A DNA stretch of 64,000 nucleotides, taken from positions 9,702,124-9,766,123 of the forward strand of contig NC_054755.1 of assembly GCF_018143015.1 (NCBI RefSeq), read 5' to 3'. The position numbers and the translations under genes were made by a program. Below the pieces are notes generated by a model. The model was given only the letters and a program-made list of their open reading frames with translations, was not told where the DNA came from and ran no database searches. Below are positions 22,231 through 34,745 of the stretch, piece by piece (position 1 is the stretch's first letter; the number at the start of each line of letters is the position of its first letter). This DNA comes from Lytechinus variegatus (taxonomy: Eukaryota > Echinodermata > Echinoidea > Temnopleuroida > Toxopneustidae).

Positions 22231-22969
22231 AAAATGGTTGTATAAAAGAAGGAGGCAAAGAAGAAGGCAAAGGAGAAACTTTTATGCTTTCAGTTTCATT
22301 CAAGATATTTATTCTTGCATTTCACACCTGCAAAGTATGCATGTTTTACATTACATACATAGGAGGCAATACTCCCAAAACTTTTTTTTACAAGGTATCA
22401 CATAAAAACACTATGTAACACTGTGGAAGACTCTGACATACTATATCGGAACACGGACGAGTAGATTCAATCCTGCACAGGGAAAGGTAGAAAATTTTGA
22501 AATGTGTACAAAATATGAAGAAATGTCCATAACTTATCATTGACGTATTTGCTGCCCTCTTGTTATCAATATATATTTTTAAAAAGCAGAAATTTTGTTA
22601 TTACTTGTTTCAGTAACAGTAATTTATTTTATTCCCCCCCCCCCCGCTTTTTTTACAAGAAAATCAGACACCTGTGTGCTTTCACAAATGCGAAAGATTA
22701 ACATTATCCTAAAAAGATGGGGATCCTTGTAGTGATCTTAAGTATGCAGAAAATCTCAATCCAGGCATTATATCTAAGAAGTACTCTGATAACTAACTTG
22801 CAACAGTGAAGAATTCACATTTTTTCATATTTCAAATAGCTATTTGATACATAAATTAATGAAAATTACATTGAATATTGGCATGATAACTTTAGACAAA
22901 AATGTCATTACAATTTCATGAAACATTGCAAATAACAAGACTCATAAATATTACATCTATTTCAACCTA

Positions 22970-24300
22970 TTTCGATGCCTAAGACTGGGGGGGGGGGGGC
23001 TGATAGTCTGATACAGCCCCTCTTATGATCTCGATTGCAACAAAACTTGGTACGAGTGTTACCCATCGCATAATCTACAAAACTACAAGATCATTTTCTG
23101 CGAACAAGCTCATTGCTAATTAATTATGCTAATTTATGCGTAGAATCAAAATTTTGCTTTAACTAACTAAATAATGCCCCTAAAATGCAAATTTGGGGTA
23201 CACAGACACTATATGAATCTGATCAAATGTACAAAAAAAAATCAAAATCACATTTAATTTTTTTTATGTATTTTATTGTTTTCTAAATTTCTTATGTATT
23301 TCTCAATTTTTTATTGTTTTTCAATGGAAATTGTCGGGGACTTATTTGGACCATAAATAAGATGGAATTAACAAATTTCAATCAGTAAAAGGAAAAATAA
23401 TGATACATTTGCCTAAAAACTCTATTTGCATTGGATTTGTACACAAATTCACATTTTTGTTAAATTTTGGGTCTGCAAGCACTTACGAAATGCGTTATTT
23501 CGGAACCGCGTATCCGGGGGTCGGAAATTTGGTCTCAAAAGTTGCGCGAGACTTGAATGTAAAGAGTCGGTGAGCGACGCGGTCAAAAAACTTTACACGG
23601 CAGCTTTATTACGAAAAAAATGTCGAGGGGGGGACTGATTCAGCTCCCCTCAAAATTTTTTGACCATGTCGCTCACTAACTTTTTACTTTCAAGTCTGGC
23701 GCAACTCTTGAGACCAAAATTGTGACCCCGGGTACGCCGTTCCGAAATTACGCAACATTTTGTAAGTGCATGCAGACCCAAAATTAATCAAAAACGTGAA
23801 TTTGTGTACAAATCCAATGCAAATAGTGTTTTTAGCCAAAATTCATAAATGTATCAATATTTTTCCTTTTACTGCTTAAAACCTATTAATTTTATCTTTT
23901 TTATGGTCAAAAGTCTCCGACAATTTCCATTGAAAAAAAGTAGATAAACAAAGAAAAACAAAAGAAATTTAGAAAACAATAGAACACATAAGAAAATAAA
24001 TGTGATGTTGAAATTTTTTAAAAATAAATTTGATCAGATGCCTATCTAGAGTATGTGAAACAAAAATTAGCAATTCAGGGGCATTATTTTATTAATTAGA
24101 GCAATCTATGATTTTACGCATAAATTAGCATAATTAATGAGACATGCAATTTTTTGCAGAATTTGATGTTATAGTTTTGTGATAATGCCATGGGTAACAC
24201 GTGTGCCAATTTTCGTCTCGATCGCGCCATCCACGGCGGAGATCGTAGGGGGGGGGGGCTGAATTAGCCCCCCCCCTCCCCGTCTTCTTAGGCGTCGAAA
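22970..24300. mobile_element. Inverted dimer related to the TTAA element family, TA-flanked
   Basis: The outer ends TTTCGATGCCTAAGA and TCTTAGGCGTCGAAA are inverted and flanked by TA. The two arms (22970-23640 and 23640-24300) are reverse complements over most of their length. Each arm matches the interior of the TTAA-flanked elements: the outer side matches their right end and the centre matches their left end. So the unit looks like two copies joined head to head. Confidence 0.75.
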
Positions 24301-24510
24301 TAGCCCAGTCTATGGGTGTAGCCACTGAATACTATGTGAGCAAAGCAAATATGAAATATATGTCCTATTACAGACCCAAGCTCAGCATTACTGCAGGCCA
24401 AAGTGAAATAAGTGTGCAATGGATGAAAAATTAGAGGGTGGTATCCAATTATGGTACAAAAGATCCTTCGGTTTTAATGCATTGAGCAAATGTTCAGTTG
24501 CTGAATATTT

Positions 24511-25090
24511 AAAGGACAAGTCCACCCCAACAAAAACTTGATTTGAATAAAAAGAGAAAAATTCAAAAAGCATAACACTGAAAATTTCAACAAAATCTGA
24601 TGTTAAATAAAAGTTATGGCATTTTAAAGTTTCAACAAAATAGTTATATGAACGAGCTAGTTGCATCCAAATGAGAGTTGATGACATCACTCACTCACTA
24701 TTTCTTTTGTATTTTATTATATGAAATATTTCATTTTCTCATCATTGTCATGTGAAATGAAGTTTCATTCCTCCCCAAACACGTGGAATTCCATTATTTT
24801 AACATTTTGTGCTTCAGGCAAGGAGGTCCTAATTGCCAAATTCGTAAAAATTGACATATTGTATAATTCAAACAATAAAAACAAAAGAAAAAGTGAGTGA
24901 CATCATCGACTCTCTCATTTGGATTTTACTGGCTCGTTCATATAACTATTTTGTTGAAAATAAGCGAAACTTTGAAGTGTCATAATTTTCCTATTTTACA
25001 TCTGATTTTGATGAAATTTTCAGCATTGTGCTTGTCTGATTTTTCTTTATTGATTCCAATCAACATTTTTCTGAGGTGGACTTGACCTTT
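24511..25090. mobile_element. Long-hairpin MITE (AAAGGACAAGTCCACCCC ends)
   Basis: AAAGGACAAGTCCACC at the left and GGTGGACTTGACCTTT at the right. Both arms continue with similar inverted sequence for about 200 bases and include TGACATCA at 24682-24689 and 24898-24905. No coding capacity. Confidence 0.8.
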
Positions 25091-25421
25091 AAATAAATTC
25101 AACGATGGAACATTATAATTAGCATTGAGAAAGTATCAAAATGAGTCAAATTTATCCTGGCACAACAAGTTGGAATAAAGATTGTCATCTAAATGTTTCA
25201 GACATGCCTTAGAAGATTCTTTCTTGTATTTGCATGAAATCTGGAAAGATGATGTGTACTGGACTTAAAGTTCTTACAACAAAGATAACAAGAACTGTTC
25301 TTCTTCACCAAAAGGTGAAATTATTCAAACAACTCTTTAAATTAGCCAACTGTCATAAAAAATGCCATTTGACCTAAAAATATTTACATGTGATCAATAG
25401 AATAAGAAACGAGCACTCCTC

Positions 25422-27096
25422 CATGGGTGTCGATCGGTATTCTTGGTGGGGGGGATGATTGACACAAATGTTCTTGTGGATGGGGATATTTCAACATTAC
25501 CCCCACTAAAATCACAAGTTAGGACATTTGGGAGTGGTTGATATGCATGGTGTTCTTGGAAATTCCTTCCTTGTTGTAGTGTACTATACTTGTATAATTT
25601 TTTTTGAAAATTCAATTTGTGTTACAAGTAAGCCTATTCTAAACTCATACCAAGAAAAAAATGGCAAAAATTGACTGGATCATGTACATAGTGATCTGTT
25701 TATTGAGCATGATGTATACACAGGGGCGTCGATCCATTTTTCAGATGGGGGGAGGGCCAAAATTATGAATCAACGTTCCAAAGGCGCTCGATCACAATAT
25801 ATATATATATATGAGAAAGAGACACATACCTCACCTTCACCAACAATGCGAGCGCGAAGCGCGAGCAAAATTTTTTTAGTACGTCATGAAAACAGGAAAA
25901 ATGTACCTGTTTAGGTTTGTTTGTAGTAACTCATGAGGAGGGTCGATGCATGTATCTCACTAGAGAGCGAGCTGAAATGCCTTTATATTCTGACCTGAAA
26001 GCTTGATATTTTAAGCATTTTTGGTACCAATGATTAAGATGGGTATCTAGAAGAACAATAGATGCGAGCGCGAGCTGAAAATTTTGATATTTTGATCTGG
26101 AAAAAAGGACACTTTAATGGAAGATATATATCCAACAAAAGATTATTGCAAAATCAAAGTTCTTTTGAGGTTAAGAATTGAAAACGGGACATTATATTCA
26201 CCTATATAATCATGAAAAGTATGGGTTTTTGGTAAATGATGCGAGCGCGAAGCGCGAGCTGAAAATTTTTATATTCCAATCTTAAAAGCAGACATTTTGA
26301 GCATGATTTTAAATCAAAATCGAGTTGGTATCTCAATCTCGCTTGCTGATTTCAGTGTAGCATTACAATCCTATTTTATTTTTTAGTTGCACATGCGGAA
26401 TTATGGGGGGGGGGCAAAACGATATGTTTGCCCCCCAATATTTTCATTGGTGGGGCGATCACCCCTGCCCCCCCCCCACCCAGGATCGACGCCTATGTGT
26501 ATACAACTTCTCTCTTAAATCTAACCTGACTGGCAATATCTTTATTCTTCTTAATGCATGATGATAAAATGCAGATTCGGACCAATTAAAACTAGCACAA
26601 ATTACAACATGTGTGGCTTCTCGTGCGCCATCGGGCTTACCGTCATTCCTTTATTTATCTTGCCACCCTTTTACTCCCGCTTATTTTTCCACCCTTTTGA
26701 GTTAATGATTTATTTAAATTAATTTATTCACCACTGTTGGGATGGAACACCCTATCAACAAAAGTTGATTTTCGTTGGGGTCCTTTTATGTCATGTGTTA
26801 AAAAATATCAGATATATAAACATTTCATTCTTTTTCATCTTGAACCTCCACCCATCTGTTTAATAGTCCTGAAAAAGAATGTTTTTATTCAATAACAATA
26901 TACACAAATTGCGAGGGAAACAAACTGATTGATGGCATACTATAATCATCATGATCAAACTTTTCATTTTTCATCATCATTATTATAATTTTTCTACCCT
27001 AAATTATTGGGGGGGATGATAATACAGGCCATCCCCCCCACTTGAAATATTGGGGGGGATATATCCCCCCCATCCCCCCCGTGATCGACACCCATG
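25422..27096. mobile_element. hAT-like element with 8-bp target duplication CACTCCTC, carrying a nested hAT-like element
   Basis: CATGGGTGTCGATC and GATCGACACCCATG are perfectly inverted ends. CACTCCTC flanks both sides exactly (25414-25421 and 27097-27104). G-rich blocks (GGTGGGGGGGATGATTG left, GGGGGGATATATCCCCCCC right) follow the ends. There is no transposase. It is interrupted at 25721-26497 by a second element. Confidence 0.9.
25721..26497. mobile_element. hAT-like element nested in 25422-27096, target duplication TGTATACA
   Basis: CAGGGGCGTCGATCC and GGATCGACGCCTATG are near-inverted ends. TGTATACA flanks both sides exactly (25713-25720 and 26498-26505). The interior carries three or four GCGAGCGCGAAGCGCGAGC palindromes (about 25848, 26064, 26240) like those of the 1-2340 array. 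Confidence 0.9.
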
Positions 27097-27108
27097 CACT
27101 CCTCTTAA

Positions 27109-28355
27109 CCCCAACTAGACCAGGCTTTTTGGCTGCTCTGTGGGGGGGGGGGGGTGCCCCGGGAGCCACTTACATTGACGAGTGGATACCATGCGCGACC
27201 TTAAAAACAGGTAAAAAGGATGTCTTTTTAACGACATGGCACGTTGCGTACGTAACGTGATAATGGTGTAAAAAACACAAATATAATGAAAAAAGGGTAT
27301 CTATTTCGCTAGGAAAATCACGTGTTTAGGGTCAAATTTGCGGGGACGATAAAACAAAATAAAAATGTTTCATAAAGGATGTCCTTTTTGCCCTAACACT
27401 TCGTGTTTAGAGTCTGATTTGCACGTAGAGTAGAAGATGGGGTCGTACCAAACCAACTAAGGTAAAGCAGACAACCGAAGGACCCGTAACAATAAAACAT
27501 TCCTGTACTTGTTTAGGGGTTCATTTCAGGGAATATTTGCCAAGAGTATCGTTTTGTTTCCAATAGTTGTTAAGGGTAGGGTTTCACACGCCAATACTTG
27601 TTAAGGGGTGCATGTTCCGAATATGGAAATTACGTGTTTAGGGTGCTTTTCGAGACCCCATGGTCGCGCATGGTATCCACTCGTGAATGGAAGTGCCCCC
27701 CCCCCTGCCGATCACGCGAGCAATTTGCACGCTGGTAGTGTGCGATGTAATCTACAAGGCTGTATGGTAAAATTTTCCAAATAATGATATTATTTTATAT
27801 GAATTAATTTATGGGTAAATCATATTTTTTTGCTCTAATTCACTTCATACCATAAAGCTCCCAGAATGCTAATTTTTGTTAAAAATATTCTTTGTAGCAT
27901 TCTTAACAATCGCAATTGAAAAAAACTTCAGTTTGGAAATCAATTTCTTATGTATTTCATTGTTTTAGGAATTTCTTTGTTTTTCAACCTTTTTTTCACC
28001 AGATTTATATTATAGCACAGCCTGTTTGAAGCATATAATTATGCTAAAATCAATTGACTTCTGCTGTTTAAAGTAAAAATCATAGCTTTATGAATAAGAT
28101 GAGAAAACTCAATTTGCATTGACTTTGTGGACGAAACCACGTTTTGGAACAATTTTTGGTCAGACATGAACTTACGAAAAGTTGCATAATTTCGGGACAA
28201 CGTACCTGGGCATCGTAAATTTGGTCTCAAAAGATGCGCGAGACTTAGTGTAAACTCTGAGAGTGGCAGGGTCAACAAATCTCCCGCGGAGGAATGATCG
28301 CAGATAATGTTGGGGAAGGTTGTTTAAACCCCCCCCCCCCCCGGCCTGTTTAGGG
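27109..28355. mobile_element. piggyBac-like non-autonomous element (TTAA target), copy B
   Basis: TTAA at 27105-27108 and 28356-28359 flanks CCCCAACTAGACCAGG and GGCCTGTTTAGGG. Beginning with CCC beside TTAA is typical of piggyBac ends. The interior shares GAGACCAAATTTACGATGCC and the surrounding block with copies C, D and E, in the opposite orientation to D and E. No transposase. Confidence 0.75.
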
Positions 28356-28463
28356 TTAAGAAGGGGAAGTAGGTGTTAATTAGCACCTTTTTCATATACT
28401 TGCTCACAAAACCTAAAATACTGTATGTAAATGTCAATGAAAGGCTGCCAATATAAGGTTTAA

Positions 28464-28899
28464 AGGCAAGGTTCATCCTGACATTGCATGTTAGTTGGTG
28501 AAAATCCACCAAGAATAAGAGTTATGAAGTTTTAAATTTGTGACTTCACATGCGAGCAGCTCCCCATATTTTATGTGATATCAATTCTATACAAGTGCCT
28601 TTTCTAGGGAAATTGGAAAATGATTTTACCTGTGGATTCAATGTTATCAGAAACATTATTTCATACAAGCTTCTGATAAAAACCCATTTAATTATCATGA
28701 AAACCATTAAAAAATGGCAATTTATGGAATTTATATTACATGATTGACATATTGGGAGCTGCTCGCATGTCATGTCACAAATTTAAAACTTTGAAGCCTC
28801 ATAACTCTGTTATTCTTTGATATTCGGCAAACTTTAATTTATTAATTTCTCTCATGGTTCTCCTTAAAACCAACTTGATGTCAGGGTGAAATTAGGTCC
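28464..28899. mobile_element. Long-hairpin MITE (TTCACCCTGACA ends)
   Basis: The left end GGTTCATCCTGACAT is mirrored by ATGTCAGGGTGAAATTAGG. Inner arms share GCGAGCAGCTCCC with its complement GGGAGCTGCTCGC. The right end contributes the stop codon of the last candidate exon of the 28881-35005 gene. Confidence 0.7.
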
Positions 28900-29363
28900 A
28901 AGGGTGCCACTGTGCAATCACTCCCAGGTATGGAACGCGCCATTGTCAATTCCTGTTCATCTTCTTTTTCTTCATGCTCCTTCCTAAATAAAGTGCAAAA
29001 CAAAGAATCGAAGGGGGTAGAAGACCAATCACACAGACATCTAGTTGGATAATCTGTATTATACCTTACATACTAAGAGCAGGGTTGGTAATACAGGAGT
29101 GGGAAATACATGATATTTCGAAAATCATAATGACAAGGGTTCACAAAACATGACAATTACATCATTCTACCAAAAAAAAAGAAATATCCAATACAATGAC
29201 ACTTTGGCTATATCACTGAAATTAAAGATCTAAATTGTTCTATTCTTTTTGGGCCATCATGTATAATGAAATGGGCAAGTGAATCTGGTCAACTTACGAT
29301 TTTCAGCATGGGAAATCATGCGGCTCAGATTTTTTAATTGTGGTATTGTTAGCCAATATCTTC

Positions 29364-29930
29364 AAAGGGATGGTCAAAAGCTGAAAATATTAATGTCTTT
29401 AACACATAGAGTAGAATTCACTGAACAAAATGCCGAAAATTTCATCAAAATCGGATAACAAATAATAAAGTTATTGAAGTTTAGCAATATTTTGTGAAAA
29501 CAGTCGTCATGAATATTCATTAGGTGGGCTGATGATGTCACATCTCCACTTTCTGTTTTCTTATGTTATTACATAAAACCATATTTTTTCATTATTTCAT
29601 ACTTGTGTGAATAATACAATGTATGTCTCCTTTATAATGAAATAAGTTGCAGCAATCAATATCTAATGCACTAAATGAAATGTCAATCCAATTTTTCTAG
29701 TTCTTGGAGGAAAAAAATTGAATAAACCTATTTTCATACAATAAAATACAAAAGAACAAGTGGAGATGTGACGTCATTAGCCCACTTAATGAATATTCAT
29801 GATGACTATTCTCACACAATATTGCTTAACTTTAAAATTCATTAACTTTGTAATTCAATTTGATGAAATTTTTGGCAGTTTGCTCAGTGAATTCTACTCT
29901 ATAAATATTTTCAGCCCGGACCATCCCTTT
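29364..29930. mobile_element. Long-hairpin MITE (AAAGGGATGG ends)
   Basis: AAAGGGATGGTC and GACCATCCCTTT are inverted ends. The arms are inverted over about 200 bases and carry TGATGTCA (29533-29540) and a perfect TGACGTCA (29769-29776). Non-coding. Confidence 0.8.
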
Positions 29931-30929
29931 AAGAAGGACTTCTATTGCTACCCCCACAAAATAAATAACAAGAATCAGCATTGATCTCATTACATTATTG
30001 AGGTAAAACCATAGGAGGTATTTTTCTGAGTTTAGAGAACTGCATTTAAGGAGATTTCAAGTCTTCGCAAGATGTGCAGTTTAGCATGGACATCCAACAA
30101 CCATGACATACATGCAGAATAGGTATTGACCAAGTCATTGTGTGAACTTATTCCGTTGTTATGATTTGCGCTACAGAATTGAGATACTTAATTTAGTATC
30201 AGGATTATTAGATAGAACAAATACTAATACATAGATAGCTGCCCTGAACAGATTTCAATGTTGGGGTCAAAATTTTACTTGCCCACATTAAATTTTTTTT
30301 TTTTTACCTTTTTGGGTAAGCAACTTAAGCACTTTGATATTTTCACTTGCCTTGGTCAAGTGAGCATGCGCTACAGTCAAACCTAAGTGCTCTCAAAGAT
30401 TGCCAACAGTAACGTTCTAATATTGTTCAGGAAAATCAGAGCTTTAACCTAAATTGGCCAAAAAATAAATAAATATATAAATAAATAAAAACTTTGAAAA
30501 AGTAAGATGATAATCAATACTTACTAATTGGAGATTGATGAAAGATTCAAGACTTTGAAGTACGGCACATTTAATTTGCCTCATTCCCCTTTCGTTCTGC
30601 CGATCAAAATCCCAGGAAGTACTGAAAGCCAAATTTTCTTCATTGTTGACCTGTATAAATGAAAATACGGTTTGAGCAAAGAAGTGACCGGTGAAGGAAG
30701 GGAAAACAAAATAAGAATGGGAGCAAAGAAAATAGGAAAGAAAGATGAAGGTGAGGAGATATCAGCATTTTCAAACTAAATGTGTTTGCCTGCAAGTGAG
30801 ATTCAATCTTACAAGTGGAATGGGAACAAGTATATAATTGAGATATTATAAGGATTGAAGGTAATAAAGGGATTCACCATGGTGATTTCAGCCAAAATGT
30901 GTATCACCCATTAATATACAACAAAATCA

Positions 30930-31310
30930 TTTTATATTCAAAAGGCTTGTTGACCCCTGCCTGTGACCTTGGAACTGGAGGTGACCTTCAAATCTCTGAA
31001 GAACATCATCTCTCTTAGATTGGTAACAATTTATGAGTGATGATAGAAATTTAAACAAACAAACCAACCAAAATCCTAACAATGAGCTCCAAAAGTTCTT
31101 CAACCCCTGCTGTAACATTTGACCTGGAGGTGACCTTCAACCCCCCCCTCCCCCGGGGACATCTACCATCCAAGTTTGGTAAAAAAAATGGGCATACACT
31201 GTACATGGATCAAACGTTATGAGCTGTAATACAAAACTTGCCCTAATAGGCTTAACTTTGACCCATGCTCATCATCAGCCTGACCCATGAGGTGACCCTC
31301 ATGTTTGGTA
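30930..31310. repeat. Repeat rich in GAGGTGACCTTCAA units
   Basis: Three diverged units with GACC-CTG-...GGAGGTGACCTTCAA occur near 30953, 31105 and 31258, and CATCTACCATCCAAGTTTGG near 31160. The last motif also occurs in the 54291 and 62384 repeats, so these share ancestry. Confidence 0.55.
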
Positions 31311-31438
31311 AAATTGAAATAAATTTGCATATAACCATGCTTCTCTCCAAGTTTGATTAAAAGCCTTGAGTACAAAGTTATTCAAGTTTTGTCAGTGTTC
31401 CCATTTGAAATTCCTGCAATGCATTACTGCTACACAAT

Positions 31439-31499
31439 CCGGGGGGGGGGGGGGGGGGCACTCGAGCCAAAAATTGGATTATATACTGAGTGCCCCCCC
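31439..31499. mobile_element. 61-bp hAT-like micro-element, target duplication TACACAAT
   Basis: TACACAAT occurs exactly on both sides (31431-31438 and 31500-31507). Between them, a G-run with GGGGCACT on the left faces AGTGCCCCCCC on the right. The interior is only about 30 bases. Confidence 0.65.
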
Positions 31500-34299
31500 T
31501 ACACAATAATGGTGAATAATGCTGATAATGCTGTGCGCAGTGTTCAGCTGGTATTATGTTGAGAGTCAATTATCTCTCTTTAATGGCTTGTGCAACACGA
31601 TAGTAAAAAAAAAGGGTCTGTGTTACTTCCTCTTCAGAAATCATTACTCTGAATTGGTGTATGTTACTGTAGAACATCACTTGCTTGTTTCGATGAGGTC
31701 CATTAACTATACTAATTATGTTGGACAGGATTCGGTGTACATAAGAACACTGATTTCACTTTAAATTGTAAGCATTGTTATTCTTACACACCTGGAGAGG
31801 AAATATCCTCTTTTGCAGTTTAAATGCTAATTGATGCAGCTTTGTAAAAGTCTTCGCACTGCTACTGTAAGTTTGAATTGAGTATAACTATAAGACTAAA
31901 ACTTACTCTGCGTCATTTTCTGGTCCACTCCAGCCCCTAGGATCTTTCTATACCCTGGATTAATCTTCTCCGCAAAATTCCAAAGTCTGCCTGGACAACT
32001 TTGGCCACATTGTGAAAAGGGCACCAGGAGCTGCATCAATTGTTAAATCAAAGTCTTGATCAATCTGAAAATGAAATAAGTATTTATATATAAGCTGTAT
32101 AACACATAATACAATTACCAGCAATACCATGTTTTCATACATTACCGGTACATTGTAATTAAAGTCATGCCAAATACTGCTCATTAAATAAAAAAATAAA
32201 ACTTATCAATGTTTGTAACAAAAACCCTAGGTCACATGCACACACTGCACAAATCAAGTAAAGTCTAGTGAGCTTTGACATTGACCTTTCTATTTCTAAC
32301 CATTTATCACATTTTTTTAAATATTGATCACTATTGGAGTAATTAACCACTGGAGGAAAATACTTAGTATTTGCAAAATGAGGGGGGGGGAGTTAGGTGG
32401 GGAAATTAATATCCCCCCCCCCAGAGATTGACATTCATGGGAAGAAGACATAACTTAATCTTTCCAATCGGATTTCAGAACAACTTTTCCACTAATCATA
32501 GAATTATGACAACTAAGATGCAACTGAATTTTTAACACTGAGGCAGAGTAAGTGATCCTATGATCTTGCACTATATTCTCAAGCAAGAAAGAGAATAATT
32601 TTGGAAATTCATAACCAAAAATGCTTCGTTCAACTTCGAACAATTAAATTAAATTTTTTTTTTCATAATGCGAATCCACTGCACTAAGTAATCAAGTTAT
32701 TTTACCATTCCCAAAAGCTGTAGATATTTGTCAAGAATTTCTGCTGTGCTTGGTCGCGGGTTTCCTCTAGTCAACTCATATCTCGGTACCGAGGTTCGTC
32801 ACATTAACAACAATGTTGTCAGGTGATGAGTAATATTGCATCCAGTAGGTGTCTTCTTCGTGCTCATCTTCTGCAACATTTAACTGTGATAAACATGAAT
32901 CAAAGATCAAGAATAGTAACATTAATTATTACACAAGTTATCTGACTATTCTATAGAGAACTGATGGAATATAAGTGGATAAATTGTAGAAATTCTCAAT
33001 AAAAAATTCCCCTGTGCACAGTGGGGAATTTACATGAAGTCAACCTAAATGTAATTCCTGTATCTCAGATTCAAAATTAGTTTCTGATCATTCACAAACT
33101 GTACATACATCTGCAATTACAATGTAACATTTAGATCTGTTGCTATTTGCATGTAGGCCTGTCCTCGCTAGGCTGGCCAATAATAAGGGACTATTGGCCA
33201 AGCTATAGGCCAGGATTTAGATCTAGGTTTGGACCTATAGTATAGACCTAGATTTTAATGGGGTTTAACATACACATATGTAGACATACAAAATTGAATA
33301 AAGTTGACTAGAAATAGATCTAGCCAGGCCTACATTACACGTAGGCTATGTGCTTGAGGACGGCCCGGTCCGAGCTTGTACCGGACCCGGTACCTCGCGC
33401 ATATCGCATCCGCATGCGATCATCGGCAGTGAATTATTTATGTGTGAGGATCTTCATCACAGTTCATGTAGGCTATAATTCAAATCACCAATTTTGAGAC
33501 TAATACTAATAGAAGCATGGAAAGAAGTGAAACTTATTTGTGTAAAGATCGTGATGTTGCATGAATTTCATATTTCACCCCCATAAAATCCCACCTTTTG
33601 TCACTCAGAATATCAGATCGAGTTCATGGTCTCGAAGTTCGTGTAAGTGGAGCATGGTGTAGGCCCTAGTGGTAATTAAGTGGAGTGGATCCTGCACGAA
33701 CTTCGCTCAAGATACCATAGTCTGCGCACATGCGTATCTGCGCAATTCTAGTAGAATCTATAAGATACGCAATGCAAACTTTACACATCTAATGCATAGA
33801 CAGATATTTATTGCAAAATCCGACTCACAAAAAAGGTGGAAAAATAATGAAATTTGGGTATTTCTTATGACAGCCTCAAAATGCAGCCTTTCTCATCAAA
33901 ATCTCCAAATCACGTGCAAAAGTGAATGGGTGCGCAGACTGGGGCACCATTTTTTTTTCAATCTCAAAATGACTGCCGGCCGAGCCGAGGTTTTTCCAAT
34001 AAAATCATAGGCCTATATATTTCTGACTTGGCGACCATCATATAGAGTTACACACGTACATGCACACACAATAAAACCACTGCAACAACGGTAACAATGC
34101 ATTGACTTTTGAGATTATTCATGAACATTCACTCGAAATCAAGCACTGAATTTACCTCTAAAGATTGGAACTAAATGTGGGAAGTCCCACTCCTGAAGCA
34201 GGTTTGTCACCCCCAAATCTTTCATTTTCTAAAACGGAGATTAAACACGATTTTTCCAGTGCACTGCAGCAGTCTCCGAGTCGAACATACTCAACGCCA

Positions 34300-34350
34300 T
34301 CTTCCGACCACTAGCATAGCACTGCGCACGCGTACGCATGCGCTTTACAT
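34300..34350 (-). promoter_or_regulatory. Candidate core promoter with NRF1-like palindromes and YY1-like site
   Basis: Positions 34322-34342 read CTGCGCACGCGTACGCATGC on the plus strand, two overlapping NRF1-type half palindromes. Just downstream on the minus strand is AAGATGGCGTT, a YY1-like element often found at transcription starts. Its ATG opens a 19-codon upstream reading frame that stops before the 34225 start codon. This would serve the shorter first exon of the 28881-35005 gene. Motif matching by eye only. Confidence 0.4.
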
Positions 34351-34516
34351 GTGCCGGTATCTTGTACAACCCCCTGTTCAAGCCTTCTGTCTACGGACCT
34401 TAAACAGGTCAATTCGCCGTGTTTTATACCGATATCATCAAAGCTTAAACATGTGATGTTCAAAAAATTATACAGCACCTCTTATACAGCGATATTTTGT
34501 ACAGCGGTTTTACTGT

Positions 34517-34517
34517 G

Positions 34518-34600
<83 letters not shown>

Positions 34601-34601
34601 T

Positions 34602-34692
<91 letters not shown>

Positions 34693-34745
34693 ACTGCTGC
34701 TACTGCTACTACTGCTACTACTACTACTACTACTACAGTAGTAGT
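34517..34745. repeat. (CTA)n microsatellite, turning into CTG and GTA
   Basis: About 230 bases of CTA repeat with a CTG block near 34674-34700, between the two alternative first exons of the 28881-35005 gene. It yields spurious poly-Thr, poly-Tyr and poly-Val frames. Confidence 0.95.

Noticed and set aside
33669-34010. 113-codon plus frame near the SAM-like gene start
   Set aside because: No recognisable motif, no splice partners, and it opposes the promoter-proximal intron of the minus-strand gene.
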